5,620 nucleotides of DNA, taken from Nitrospirota bacterium (GTDB taxonomy: Bacteria; Nitrospirota; Nitrospiria; Nitrospirales; UBA8639). Numbering within the stretch: position 1 is the stretch's first letter; every line of letters starts with the position of its first letter. Made by a program: the position numbers and the translations under genes. A model generated the notes under the pieces. It made no database searches, had not been told where the DNA came from, and saw only the letters and a program-made list of their open reading frames with translations. The DNA lies in the NCBI GenBank assembly GCA_029879555.1, contig JAOUQB010000182.1, positions 1-5,620 of the forward strand. The letters run 5' to 3'. Positions 1-5,620 of this stretch are shown in pieces.

Positions 1-1
1 T

Positions 2-1678
2 GGGAAAACCGGCTTGGTGGTGTCCTTGGATTTGAGTCGTTGCCTAGAAAGTAAAAAAGCCGATTCACCGGAAGGTCTGTATTATGGGGTGTCGGCCACA
101 CTGGATGCGTATGAAATGTTGCGCCAGTTTATTGATGGAACCGATGATCTGGAAAGCCTCTTGCTCGTGGTATCTGTTCCTCCAGAATTTCTGACGGATA
201 CTCGGCGAGGGCTGAGTCGGTACGAAGCGTTAAAATTACGAATTTGGGATGAAGTTCGTGATCGAGAATACCAAAATCCATTAGGGGCGTTAATTCGACT
301 GGCGGCCGCCACCCCAAATGGGGTAGGAGACCACTCCCATGATCATGAACAGGCCGCCATGGCGAATGGGAATGTGAGGCATCAACGAACAATGGAAGCC
401 TTACGTTCTGGTGTTCCCAATCGAGATGTGGTGCGAGAGCTGGGCAGCCATCAACCGGATCTGGAGGGAAAGTTCAGGCGGTTACTTCAACAGATGACAG
501 CCCAGGCTCCTCAGGGGGTCCCTACCAAAGGATTAGTCATTGAGGGAGGGTTCGGGAGCGGGAAATCACACCTATTGAAAGCCTTGCAACATGTGGCGAT
601 CGAACAACATTTTGTCTGTAGTCCGATTGTGATTAGCAAAGAGACGCCGCTGTACAACGTGGCCACAGTATTTCGGTCAGCCATCATTGATGCGATGTTG
701 CCTGGTAAGCAAGGGGATGTGTTGACGGAAGTGGCGAGAGAGTTAAATTTCCAAAGTCCACAGTATGCAGAACTCTATGATTGGGTGCATCGAAAGGATT
801 CAGGATGTGACGCTCGGTTTGCGGCGACGTTGTATTTGTACGAACGATTGATCAACGACCCTGAACTGAGCCACCGAATGATTCGGTTTTGGGCAGGGGA
901 TCCGTTAAGCAATGGACAACTCAAAAAGTATCTTCAAGGGTGTGCTCCTGAAATACCATATGTTTTTGAGAAGATCACGGCCCAGGAATTGGCGTGGCAT
1001 CGCTTTCAATTCGTGTCACGGTTGATGGTCGCGGCTGGGTACAAAGGCTGGATTTTGCTGATTGACGAAGCCGAAATAATTGGTCGCTATTCGTTTAAGC
1101 AGCGCATGAAATCGTACACGGAGATTGCCCGGTGGCTAGGGGCTTTAGGGCATGCGGTATGCCCAGGAATTGCGGGTATTGTCGCGCTCACGGATGACTT
1201 TCAAAGTGTGGTTTTGGAAGAAAAGCAAGATAGTCAAAAAGTTGAACAACTGGCTTTGGGTGACGATGCGGGCGATGGCGCCAATTTGGCTCGAGAAGCG
1301 CTCAATGGCATACGGGTGATTGAGCAAGAAGGGGAAGCGCTCATTCGGCCGTATGAACCCATGGTGGACGCGTTGTATGCTCGTCTTCGGGAGTTACATG
1401 GATCGGCCTATAGTTGGAATCCTCCCCCAGTTTCTGCCGTGGAAAAATTGTCGAGTACGCGGATGCGCGAGTATGTTCGCGGCTGGATCACCGAATGGGA
1501 TTTGCGAAGACTGTATCCTGAGGCGCAGCTCAGTATTGAAATCACAGATGTGCAGCAAACCTATGAAGAGGATCAAGAGTTCGAACCTTCACACGGCGAG
1601 GATGCGGAAATGGTGAGCGTTTCTGAAGCCGAAGACGTGATGATGGCTGTCGCCTTACAAAATCAAGGCCCGGTATAA
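2..1678 (+). CDS. BREX-type (DUF2791, BrxD-like) P-loop ATPase, 5' end cut by window; apparent fusion of two ATPase modules
   Basis: The frame is open from base 2 to a TAA at 1676-1678, so the gene starts left of the window; the TTG at 14 is only the first possible start in view. Counting from that TTG, residues 1-97 resemble the C-terminal half of a DUF2791-like ATPase: a hydrophobic strand LVVSLDLSRC in the Walker B position, then DAYEMLRQFID, LLLVVSVPPEFL, RRGLSRYEALKLR and NPLGALIRL. A His-rich linker (about 98-125) leads without a stop into a complete second module: EALRSGVPNRDVVRELG (128-144), Walker A GGFGSGKS (178-185, Lys184), Walker B WILLIDEAE (346-354, Asp351/Glu352), a sensor-like strand GIVALTDDF (388-396) and the family's C-terminal REYVRGWITEWDLRRLYPE (485-503). 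The tail after 510 is acidic. Proteins of this family act in BREX and related phage-defence loci, presumably hydrolysing ATP in a cytoplasmic complex; the exact role is not known. No defence partner lies downstream. The family call is firm; the fusion needs checking. Confidence 0.85.
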   Translation, partial: GKTGLVVSLDLSRCLESKKADSPEGLYYGVSATLDAYEMLRQFIDGTDDLESLLLVVSVPPEFLTDTRRGLSRYEALKLRIWDEVRDREYQNPLGALIRLAAATPNGVGDHSHDHEQAAMANGNVRHQRTMEALRSGVPNRDVVRELGSHQPDLEGKFRRLLQQMTAQAPQGVPTKGLVIEGGFGSGKSHLLKALQHVAIEQHFVCSPIVISKETPLYNVATVFRSAIIDAMLPGKQGDVLTEVARELNFQSPQYAELYDWVHRKDSGCDARFAATLYLYERLINDPELSHRMIRFWAGDPLSNGQLKKYLQGCAPEIPYVFEKITAQELAWHRFQFVSRLMVAAGYKGWILLIDEAEIIGRYSFKQRMKSYTEIARWLGALGHAVCPGIAGIVALTDDFQSVVLEEKQDSQKVEQLALGDDAGDGANLAREALNGIRVIEQEGEALIRPYEPMVDALYARLRELHGSAYSWNPPPVSAVEKLSSTRMREYVRGWITEWDLRRLYPEAQLSIEITDVQQTYEEDQEFEPSHGEDAEMVSVSEAEDVMMAVALQNQGPV

Positions 1679-2342
1679 GGATAGAGTCCACAGAGAAGGC
1701 AGCCGTTTGATGTAATATCGATGGCCTCGACGTCCCTTTTACAACGAGTGGAAGGGATAGGTGGGGTGATTGGACTATCGACGTAGGTTGTCTTTCCTGG
1801 ATTCCCCTCCCACACAGCATTCTGTTTCCATTCACCATCCCTGAATAGGGCCTGAGACCCATCCCGTTTGGGCCTCCCATCATCCAAACGTGACCCTGGT
1901 TACGTACATCAGCTCGTAAATAGTTTTTGAAACATCATTTTCGTATTCGGTGTCGCAGGATTGTGGAATTTGTCGTGTGGTGCTTGGATGTGGAGTGTGT
2001 TGTTGCCAGCCATCTTTCGTTCATTGATAGAAGACTGTGTTTGCGGGGTTCCTCCTCGTGCCATGCGGCTATGTATTCTTTCGGGCAGAGTCCATGGGAT
2101 AGGGAATCGGTTATTTGTGGTCAGGCCCTGGACGGTATAGCTCGTCTTTGGCATGGAAATAAGCGGGTTCATCTCCTCAAAAAAATCAGGTATCTGTTTG
2201 AGGGTCTCTGAGCGTCCCAACGCGGGCCGGAGAATCGATGTTCAATTTCGGTCAGAAATAGTCCGATAATATTGAGTAAGGCATGGCTGTGCCCAGAGAT
2301 TTCGCGTCTGTGTTGAGTTCCCGAAAATCAGGATGAATATTT
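1679..2342. other. 664-base intergenic region without a convincing gene
   Basis: This stretch separates the ATPase gene from the sensor kinase. Several open frames of 74-103 codons exist on both strands, but none has a good ribosome-binding site or a recognisable product. The most protein-like is a minus-strand frame at 1663-1887 (TTG start, 74 residues) that ends in a CLLCG motif and overlaps the end of the ATPase gene by 16 bases. A minus-strand frame at 1909-2220 has few codons starting with G (about 17 of 103) and is rich in Thr, Asn and Pro, which argues against coding; the opposing plus frame at 1927-2211 is unusually rich in Cys, His and Trp. An imperfect hairpin (8-bp arms 1854-1861 and 1869-1876, one mismatch, 7-base loop) lies about 175 bases after the ATPase stop but has no T tract. 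The last 120 bases probably hold the kinase promoter. Confidence 0.6.
2241..2270 (+). promoter_or_regulatory. Possible sigma70-type promoter for the kinase-regulator operon
   Basis: A GATAAT hexamer at 2265-2270 matches the -10 consensus at five of six bases. TTCAAT at 2241-2246, 18 bases upstream, is a poor -35 (three of six). The position, about 70 bases before the kinase start, is reasonable, but such weak matches are common by chance. Confidence 0.2.
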
Positions 2343-4073
2343 GTGGATAATGTGACCATTACGAAAGAAGTCCCTTTGGAATCATGGGGATTTTGGAAGA
2401 CATGCGGCCAAATGGCCCTTAGCGGATTGGGCATCCTTCATAAATACATCATTCTGGTGCTCAGTGTATTTTTTGGCTTGTGTTTGTTCGTCATTTTTTT
2501 TCATATCTCACAGTTAAAAAGCCAAATGATTGCCACCATAGCCCTTCGAGGGGCTGACAGTCATTCACGGAATTCAAGTGAAATGCGGGAGTGGTATGCC
2601 ATCGAAGTTGTGCAGCGGTTCCATGCCCTTGGCATCAAGGATTCAGAGCCCTATCGAGTCAAAAAAGGTGTCGTTCCCTTGCCGGACTTATTAAGTCTGA
2701 ATTTAGGTGGCCAACTCTTCTCCGGTCGCCCAGGGGAGCGGGTGCGTCTGGTCAGTCAGTATCCGTTCTCTCAGGCAAACGATTCCAGCCAGCCGATGGA
2801 AACATTTCACCGTAAGGCGTTGGAATTCCTCAATCAAAATCCTGAGCAGTCGTTTTATCGAGTGGAAGAAGTTGATGGTTTGCAAGCACTTCGTTTTGCC
2901 ACAGCGGCCCGCATGCAACAAGAATGCGTGGATTGCCATAATGAGAAGGTGGAGAGTCCAAAACGTAATTGGGCGGTGGGGCAAGTCGGAGGAATCATTG
3001 AAATCGTTTATCCTCTCGATTCGTTAGAAAAATTGACTGGCATGAATTGGTTTGATTCCAATGGGATGATGGCCGTCTTGGTTATATTGTGGCTGGGGGG
3101 ATTTGGATTGGTGGTGTTGAAGGTGCGAGGAATATCTGGGGAATTGGAACAACAGGTGCGGCAGCGAACAGCTGATTTGCGTGAATCCAACAGGCAGTTA
3201 GAACTGGAAATCTATGAACGGCATTTAGCCGAGAATACGATCCGCCAAGCGAGGGATAATCTAGAAAAACGGGTGCAGGAACGAACGGGGAAGTTGGCGG
3301 CGGCGAATGCAGAATTGATTCGGGAGGTGGCGGAGCGAAAGCGTGCTGAAGATGACATTCGAAATCTCAACGCGCAACTTGTCCAACGGTCGGCTCAATT
3401 GGAAGCAAGCAATAAGGAGCTTGAAGCGTTTAGTTATTCGGTGTCTCATGACCTTCGTGCACCTTTACGAGGAATCGATGGGTTCAGCCAGGCCGTGTTG
3501 GAGGATTATGACGACAAATTAGATGAATCAGGCCGAAGTTATTTGAATCGGGTACGAGCCGCTAGTCAGCGCATGTCGATGCTGATCGATGCCATGTTGA
3601 ATTTAGCGCGGCTCACTCGAGCTGAAATTCATTCCAAGAATTTTAATATCAGCGACATGGCCAACAGTATTCTTGATGATCTTCAGAAAATTGAGCCGGA
3701 CCGAGAGGTGGAATGTGTCGTGGCTGATCATTTGTTGGCCACAGCTGACCCCCAATTAATCCGGGCCGTGCTCGAGAATCTTCTTGGCAATGCGTGGAAG
3801 TTTACTCGCCAGCATTCGAACCCCCGTATTGAGTTCGGCCATGGGCAATACAAAGGACAGGCCGCCTTTTTTGTGAAAGATAACGGGGCGGGGTTTGATA
3901 TGACGTATGCCCATAAATTATTCGGCGCCTTTCAACGTTTACATGCGTATACAGAATTTCCTGGCGTGGGAGTGGGTTTAGCCACGGTTCATAGGATTAT
4001 TCAACGTCATGGAGGCCAGATTTGGCCAGAGGGAGCCGTGGGAGAGGGAGCAACATTTTATTTTACGTTATAG
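2343..4073 (+). CDS. Membrane sensor histidine kinase with DUF3365 c-type haem-binding periplasmic domain
   Basis: The 576-residue protein starts at GTG 2343, with AGGA at 2330-2333 nine bases upstream; the ATG at 2334 meets a stop after five codons. Domains in order: transmembrane helix at about 35-53; periplasmic DUF3365 (Tll0287-like) domain at about 60-230 with a haem-attachment motif CVDCH (Cys195, Cys198, His199); second transmembrane helix at about 242-260; a long coiled coil (265-362) built of repeats; a HisKA dimerisation helix with [19 protein letters not shown] and phosphoacceptor His369; and an ATPase domain with N box NLLGNAWKF (Asn479, Asn483), G1 DNGAGF (513-518), F box LFGAFQRLH and G2 GVGVGLA (541-547). 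All catalytic boxes are intact. The HisKA/HATPase style is that of phytochrome-like kinases, which pair with Rcp1-type receivers such as the next gene. It likely senses redox state or a small gas through periplasmic haem and autophosphorylates in the cytoplasm; the ligand is inferred, not shown. Confidence 0.93.
   Translation: MDNVTITKEVPLESWGFWKTCGQMALSGLGILHKYIILVLSVFFGLCLFVIFFHISQLKSQMIATIALRGADSHSRNSSEMREWYAIEVVQRFHALGIKDSEPYRVKKGVVPLPDLLSLNLGGQLFSGRPGERVRLVSQYPFSQANDSSQPMETFHRKALEFLNQNPEQSFYRVEEVDGLQALRFATAARMQQECVDCHNEKVESPKRNWAVGQVGGIIEIVYPLDSLEKLTGMNWFDSNGMMAVLVILWLGGFGLVVLKVRGISGELEQQVRQRTADLRESNRQLELEIYERHLAENTIRQARDNLEKRVQERTGKLAAANAELIREVAERKRAEDDIRNLNAQLVQRSAQLEASNKELEAFSYSVSHDLRAPLRGIDGFSQAVLEDYDDKLDESGRSYLNRVRAASQRMSMLIDAMLNLARLTRAEIHSKNFNISDMANSILDDLQKIEPDREVECVVADHLLATADPQLIRAVLENLLGNAWKFTRQHSNPRIEFGHGQYKGQAAFFVKDNGAGFDMTYAHKLFGAFQRLHAYTEFPGVGVGLATVHRIIQRHGGQIWPEGAVGEGATFYFTL
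3144..3425 (+). repeat. Threefold repeat in the kinase's signalling coiled coil
   Basis: Three related segments lie in the linker between the second membrane helix and HisKA. They begin at Leu268 ([20 protein letters not shown]), Leu307 ([20 protein letters not shown]) and Leu342 ([20 protein letters not shown]). Spacing is 39 and then 35 residues. The pattern is Leu-x3-Val/Leu-x2-Arg-Thr/Ser-x2-Leu-x3-Asn-x2-Leu. It points to internal duplication of a signalling-helix unit. The copies have diverged at the DNA level. Confidence 0.6.
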
Positions 4074-4101
4074 CTTGAGAGTTCAAAACAAGGAGGAAAG
4101 T

Positions 4102-4551
4102 ATGACGCACAAACACATTTTGTTAGTAGAAGATCATCCCGATGATGAAGAGTTGACCATGCGGGCTTTAAAGAAAAATAATATTATGAATGAAGTCGTG
4201 GTCGCCCGTGATGGGGTGGAGGCTTTGGAGTATTTATTTGGGACAGGCGCTCATGCTGGGCGGGATATGAATATCATGCCGCAAATTATTTTGTTAGATC
4301 TTAAACTGCCAAAGGTTGATGGGTTGGAAGTGTTGAGACGATTGCGCGCGGATGATCGAACCAAGTTTCTGCCGGTCGTGGTCCTGACCTCTTCCAAAGA
4401 AGAACAGGATATTGTGAAGAGTTATCAGTTGGGTGCGAACAGTTATGTTCGTAAACCAGTCGATTTTCAGGAATTTTCTCAAGCCGTGCAAAATCTCGGA
4501 TTGTATTGGCTCATATTAAATGAGTCAGCTCCTGAACGAGTTTCGGTGTAA
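4102..4551 (+). CDS. Single-domain response regulator, Rcp1-like receiver
   Basis: The protein is 149 residues, a receiver domain with no DNA-binding or enzymatic output domain. The start is ATG 4102, set by a perfect AGGAGG at 4091-4096 five bases upstream; the frame is open further back to 4009, but that would overlap the kinase and add a tail not seen in this family. Receiver residues are all present: acidic pair Glu10/Asp11 in [12 protein letters not shown], phosphoacceptor Asp66 in [13 protein letters not shown], Thr96 in [10 protein letters not shown], and Lys118 in YVRKPVDF. The segment between helix 2 and strand 3 ([10 protein letters not shown]) and the C-terminal [10 protein letters not shown] are typical of Rcp1-like regulators partnered with phytochrome-type kinases. 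It lies 28 bases after the kinase stop, so the two are almost certainly cotranscribed and form a cognate pair. With no output domain it must signal by binding another protein or by passing phosphate on; that target is not in the window. Confidence 0.93.
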   Translation: MTHKHILLVEDHPDDEELTMRALKKNNIMNEVVVARDGVEALEYLFGTGAHAGRDMNIMPQIILLDLKLPKVDGLEVLRRLRADDRTKFLPVVVLTSSKEEQDIVKSYQLGANSYVRKPVDFQEFSQAVQNLGLYWLILNESAPERVSV

Positions 4552-4857
4552 GGCCGGTCTATCATGTCGGGAAGTCGACTCGTTGTGCGTGGCGAGGTTC
4601 GCCATCGTAGACGGCGTTTGTTCGGCTGTCAGGAGGTCCAACATGCTGTCAAAAGTTTGAGGCTAGAGTATGGCAGCCATTTCGCCCCCAAGGAAGGGGT
4701 CGTATTGACCGATTGCCTTCGACTCTCCTGATTCTGCAATGATTTTTCTTTTCTTTTACATCACAGAACGCCGCTAACGTGACGCCTGACACCTAGGCAC
4801 ATCCCTTGCTGATTTGAGAGATAGCCCCATCACTCAAATCATTCAAGGAGGGATGCC
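4552..4857. other. 306-base intergenic region between the two-component operon and the zinc-ribbon gene
   Basis: No gene can be supported here. One 55-codon plus frame (ATG 4564 to TGA 4729-4731) lies in the response regulator's frame just past its stop but has no ribosome-binding site. A small hairpin, TGGCGA-GGT-TCGCCA (4590-4604), could mark the operon end, though no T run follows. A T-rich tract at 4743-4757 follows a weak 5-bp stem (4712-4716 with 4736-4740), a poor terminator candidate. The final 50 bases hold the inverted repeat and ribosome-binding site listed separately. Confidence 0.6.
4810..4841 (+). promoter_or_regulatory. 9-bp perfect inverted repeat immediately upstream of a ribosome-binding site
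   Basis: TGATTTGAG (4810-4818) and CTCAAATCA (4833-4841) are exact reverse complements separated by 14 bases. The right arm ends four bases before AGGAGG (4846-4851), which serves the ATG at 4858. As RNA it would form a hairpin abutting the ribosome-binding site; as DNA it could be an operator for a dimeric repressor. The sequence cannot distinguish the two. Confidence 0.45.
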
Positions 4858-5250
4858 ATGAGACGACTCCTGCGATTGGAATCGACTGAATCTGTGACTC
4901 AGTCGGAATTCAGGCGAAATCCGAAACGAAAAAGTATATTTGAAGGCATTCGCTTAGGTCTTCAGAAAACCGGAAGAGTAGGTCAGTATGGTATTGGGCA
5001 ATGTGCGGACTGTGGGGGGGAAGTAAAAGTGTTAGTGTCCCCTAGGCGTAATCCTCATTCCAGCAAGTTGGGCAGGGCCGTTTCCATGAAGGACCATGAT
5101 TTGTGCCGGCGGTGTTGGCGTCGTCTTATGCATCAACAGCGCCAGACAGGGATCGTGGTGCTCCCCCTGGCGTTGTTCATCGGAGGGAGGAAGCTTCATC
5201 CTCGATTACTGGTTCCGAAGTTGGCTTCGTTGCCCCGAGAAGCGTCTTAA
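4858..5250 (+). CDS. Small basic protein with two CxxC pairs (putative zinc ribbon), unknown function
   Basis: The protein has 130 residues. The start is ATG 4858, preceded by AGGAGG at 4846-4851 with six bases between, one of the two strongest ribosome-binding sites in the window. Two Cys pairs, Cys49/Cys52 (in GQCADCGGEV) and Cys83/Cys86 (in DLCRRCWRRL), are spaced as in a four-cysteine zinc ribbon or knuckle. The N-terminal 45 residues are strongly basic (RRNPKRKS) and probably disordered. A short hydrophobic stretch (about 98-109, GIVVLPLALFIG) follows the second Cys pair but is too short for a clear membrane helix. No signal peptide is visible, so it is likely cytoplasmic. The basic charge and zinc site suggest nucleic-acid or ribosome binding, which is only inference. 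It appears to be a single-gene unit, with an inverted repeat in its leader and a convergent gene behind it. I do not recognise the family. Confidence 0.7.
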   Translation: MRRLLRLESTESVTQSEFRRNPKRKSIFEGIRLGLQKTGRVGQYGIGQCADCGGEVKVLVSPRRNPHSSKLGRAVSMKDHDLCRRCWRRLMHQQRQTGIVVLPLALFIGGRKLHPRLLVPKLASLPREAS

Positions 5251-5287
5251 GAGTGTGAAGGAGTTTTTTCGTTTCTGATCTGGATGG

Positions 5288-5309
5288 TTCCATGAGATGT
5301 GTCATGGAA
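5288..5309. terminator. 8-bp perfect hairpin between convergent genes, possible terminator
   Basis: TTCCATGA (5288-5295) and TCATGGAA (5302-5309) are exact reverse complements around a 6-base loop. The hairpin lies between the two convergent genes, and the right arm contains the stop codon of the minus-strand gene (5302-5304). No T run follows it on either strand, so it is not a classical intrinsic terminator; it may stabilise the 3' ends of both messages. Confidence 0.35.
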
Positions 5310-5620
5310 GACCGGGTGGCTTGGAGTTTTCTGGGAGATTGGCTGCTCTTGAACGAATAAACTCCAAAGCCAGTGCCGGGTTTTGGTAGACGACCTGCAG
5401 GGTCATGTTCCCAAATTTCCGCCGAACGACTGCAAGGACAACCTGTCCCTCTTCATATCCTGCCTGTAGCATCTGAATGTTCTGGGCCAAAAATGCTGCC
5501 ATGGTCTCGTCGGTGAAATCATGGGTGAGGCGATAGCTCTTTCCCATCATCAACTGGAGTTGGTGGTAGAAATCTTCGGTGTATTGCCCCATGTCAATGG
5601 AAATTTTTTCAAGACGGGGC
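5302..5620 (-). CDS. Unrecognised protein, C-terminal part (5' end beyond right edge)
   Basis: A minus-strand frame ends at TGA (complement of 5302-5304) and is open to the right edge. The first ATG in view is at 5592 and would give 96 residues (MGQYTEDFYHQLQLMMGKSY onward). No Shine-Dalgarno sequence precedes it, and the frame stays open for nine more codons (reading PRLEKISID) to the edge, so the gene probably continues outside the window. The visible part looks like a real soluble domain: an amphipathic helix rich in Met and Gln, FTDETMAAFLAQNIQMLQAG, then two probable strands (GQVVLAVVRRKF, NMTLQVVYQNP), a helix (ALALEFIRSRA) and a Pro-rich tail. No catalytic motif, signal peptide or membrane segment is visible and I cannot name the family. 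It converges on the zinc-ribbon gene with 51 bases between the stops. Confidence 0.6.
   Translation of the reverse strand, partial: PRLEKISIDMGQYTEDFYHQLQLMMGKSYRLTHDFTDETMAAFLAQNIQMLQAGYEEGQVVLAVVRRKFGNMTLQVVYQNPALALEFIRSRAANLPENSKPPGLP

Noticed and set aside
2..13. GKTG at the left edge read as a Walker A motif
   Set aside because: The residues that follow match the Walker B strand region and C-terminal half of the family, not the region after a P-loop, and the required upstream glycine is out of view.
339..377. ATG at 339 with AGGAGA eight bases upstream, as a separate start for the second ATPase module
   Set aside because: It is out of frame with the ATPase and reaches a stop after 12 codons; it would only matter if there were a sequencing or natural frameshift here.
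1909..2220. Minus-strand 103-codon and opposing plus-strand 94-codon open frames
   Set aside because: Neither has a well-placed ribosome-binding site or recognisable motif; the minus frame has too few G-starting codons and an unusual Thr/Asn/Pro-rich composition, and the plus frame is oddly rich in Cys, His and Trp.
2494..2501. Run of eight T inside the kinase as a phase-variation tract
   Set aside because: It encodes Phe-Phe in the first membrane helix, where T-rich codons are expected; nothing else suggests phase variation.
4009..4101. Upstream start for the response regulator at ATG 4009
   Set aside because: It would overlap the kinase gene by more than 60 bases and add residues foreign to receivers; AGGAGG at 4091-4096 clearly sets ATG 4102.
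4712..4757. Intrinsic terminator: 5-bp stem followed by a T-rich tract
   Set aside because: The stem is short with a 19-base loop and is AT-rich, and the T tract is interrupted by C; too weak to call.
1..5620. CRISPR array, tRNA/rRNA genes, insertion sequence ends or attachment sites
   Set aside because: No regularly spaced direct repeats, no tRNA-like cloverleaf, no transposase-like frame and no paired terminal inverted repeats were seen.

Overview
The window looks like chromosomal DNA from a Gram-negative bacterium of middling GC content. Genes start with ATG or GTG and often have strong AGGAGG ribosome-binding sites. A membrane sensor kinase carries a periplasmic CxxCH haem-attachment motif, so the host should make c-type cytochromes. 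The mix of a haem-type DUF3365 kinase, an Rcp1-like receiver and small unrecognised genes would fit Nitrospirota or a deltaproteobacterial-type lineage. That is an impression from gene style, not a demonstrated assignment.

Layout, left to right. (1) Bases 2-1678, plus strand, hold the 3' part of a large P-loop ATPase gene of the DUF2791 / BREX ATP-binding (BrxD-like) type, cut by the left edge. It appears to carry the tail of one ATPase-like module joined in frame to a second, complete module with clear Walker A and Walker B motifs. This family is usually found in phage-defence loci (BREX and relatives), so the left edge is probably the end of a defence or accessory island. No helicase, methylase or phosphatase partner follows it in the window. 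(2) Bases 1679-2342 are about 660 bases without a convincing gene. (3) Bases 2343-4551, plus strand, are a two-gene signalling operon: a membrane histidine kinase with a DUF3365 (Tll0287-like) haem-binding sensor domain, then 28 bases later a single-domain response regulator. (4) Bases 4552-4857 are non-coding or nearly so and end in a 9-bp inverted repeat just upstream of a strong ribosome-binding site. (5) Bases 4858-5250, plus strand, encode a small, very basic protein with two CxxC pairs, probably zinc-binding, of unknown function. (6) Bases 5302-5620, minus strand, are the 3' end of an unrecognised gene that runs off the right edge, convergent with the zinc-ribbon gene and separated from it by a short hairpin.

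How the genes work together: only the kinase and response regulator can be tied together with confidence. The likely path is haem or redox/gas sensing in the periplasm, then autophosphorylation at His369, then transfer to Asp66 of the receiver. The receiver has no output domain, so it must act on a partner protein. The ATPase gene belongs to a separate unit whose other members lie upstream, outside the window. The most unusual item is the apparent in-frame fusion of two ATPase modules. No complete new system can be shown from this window alone.
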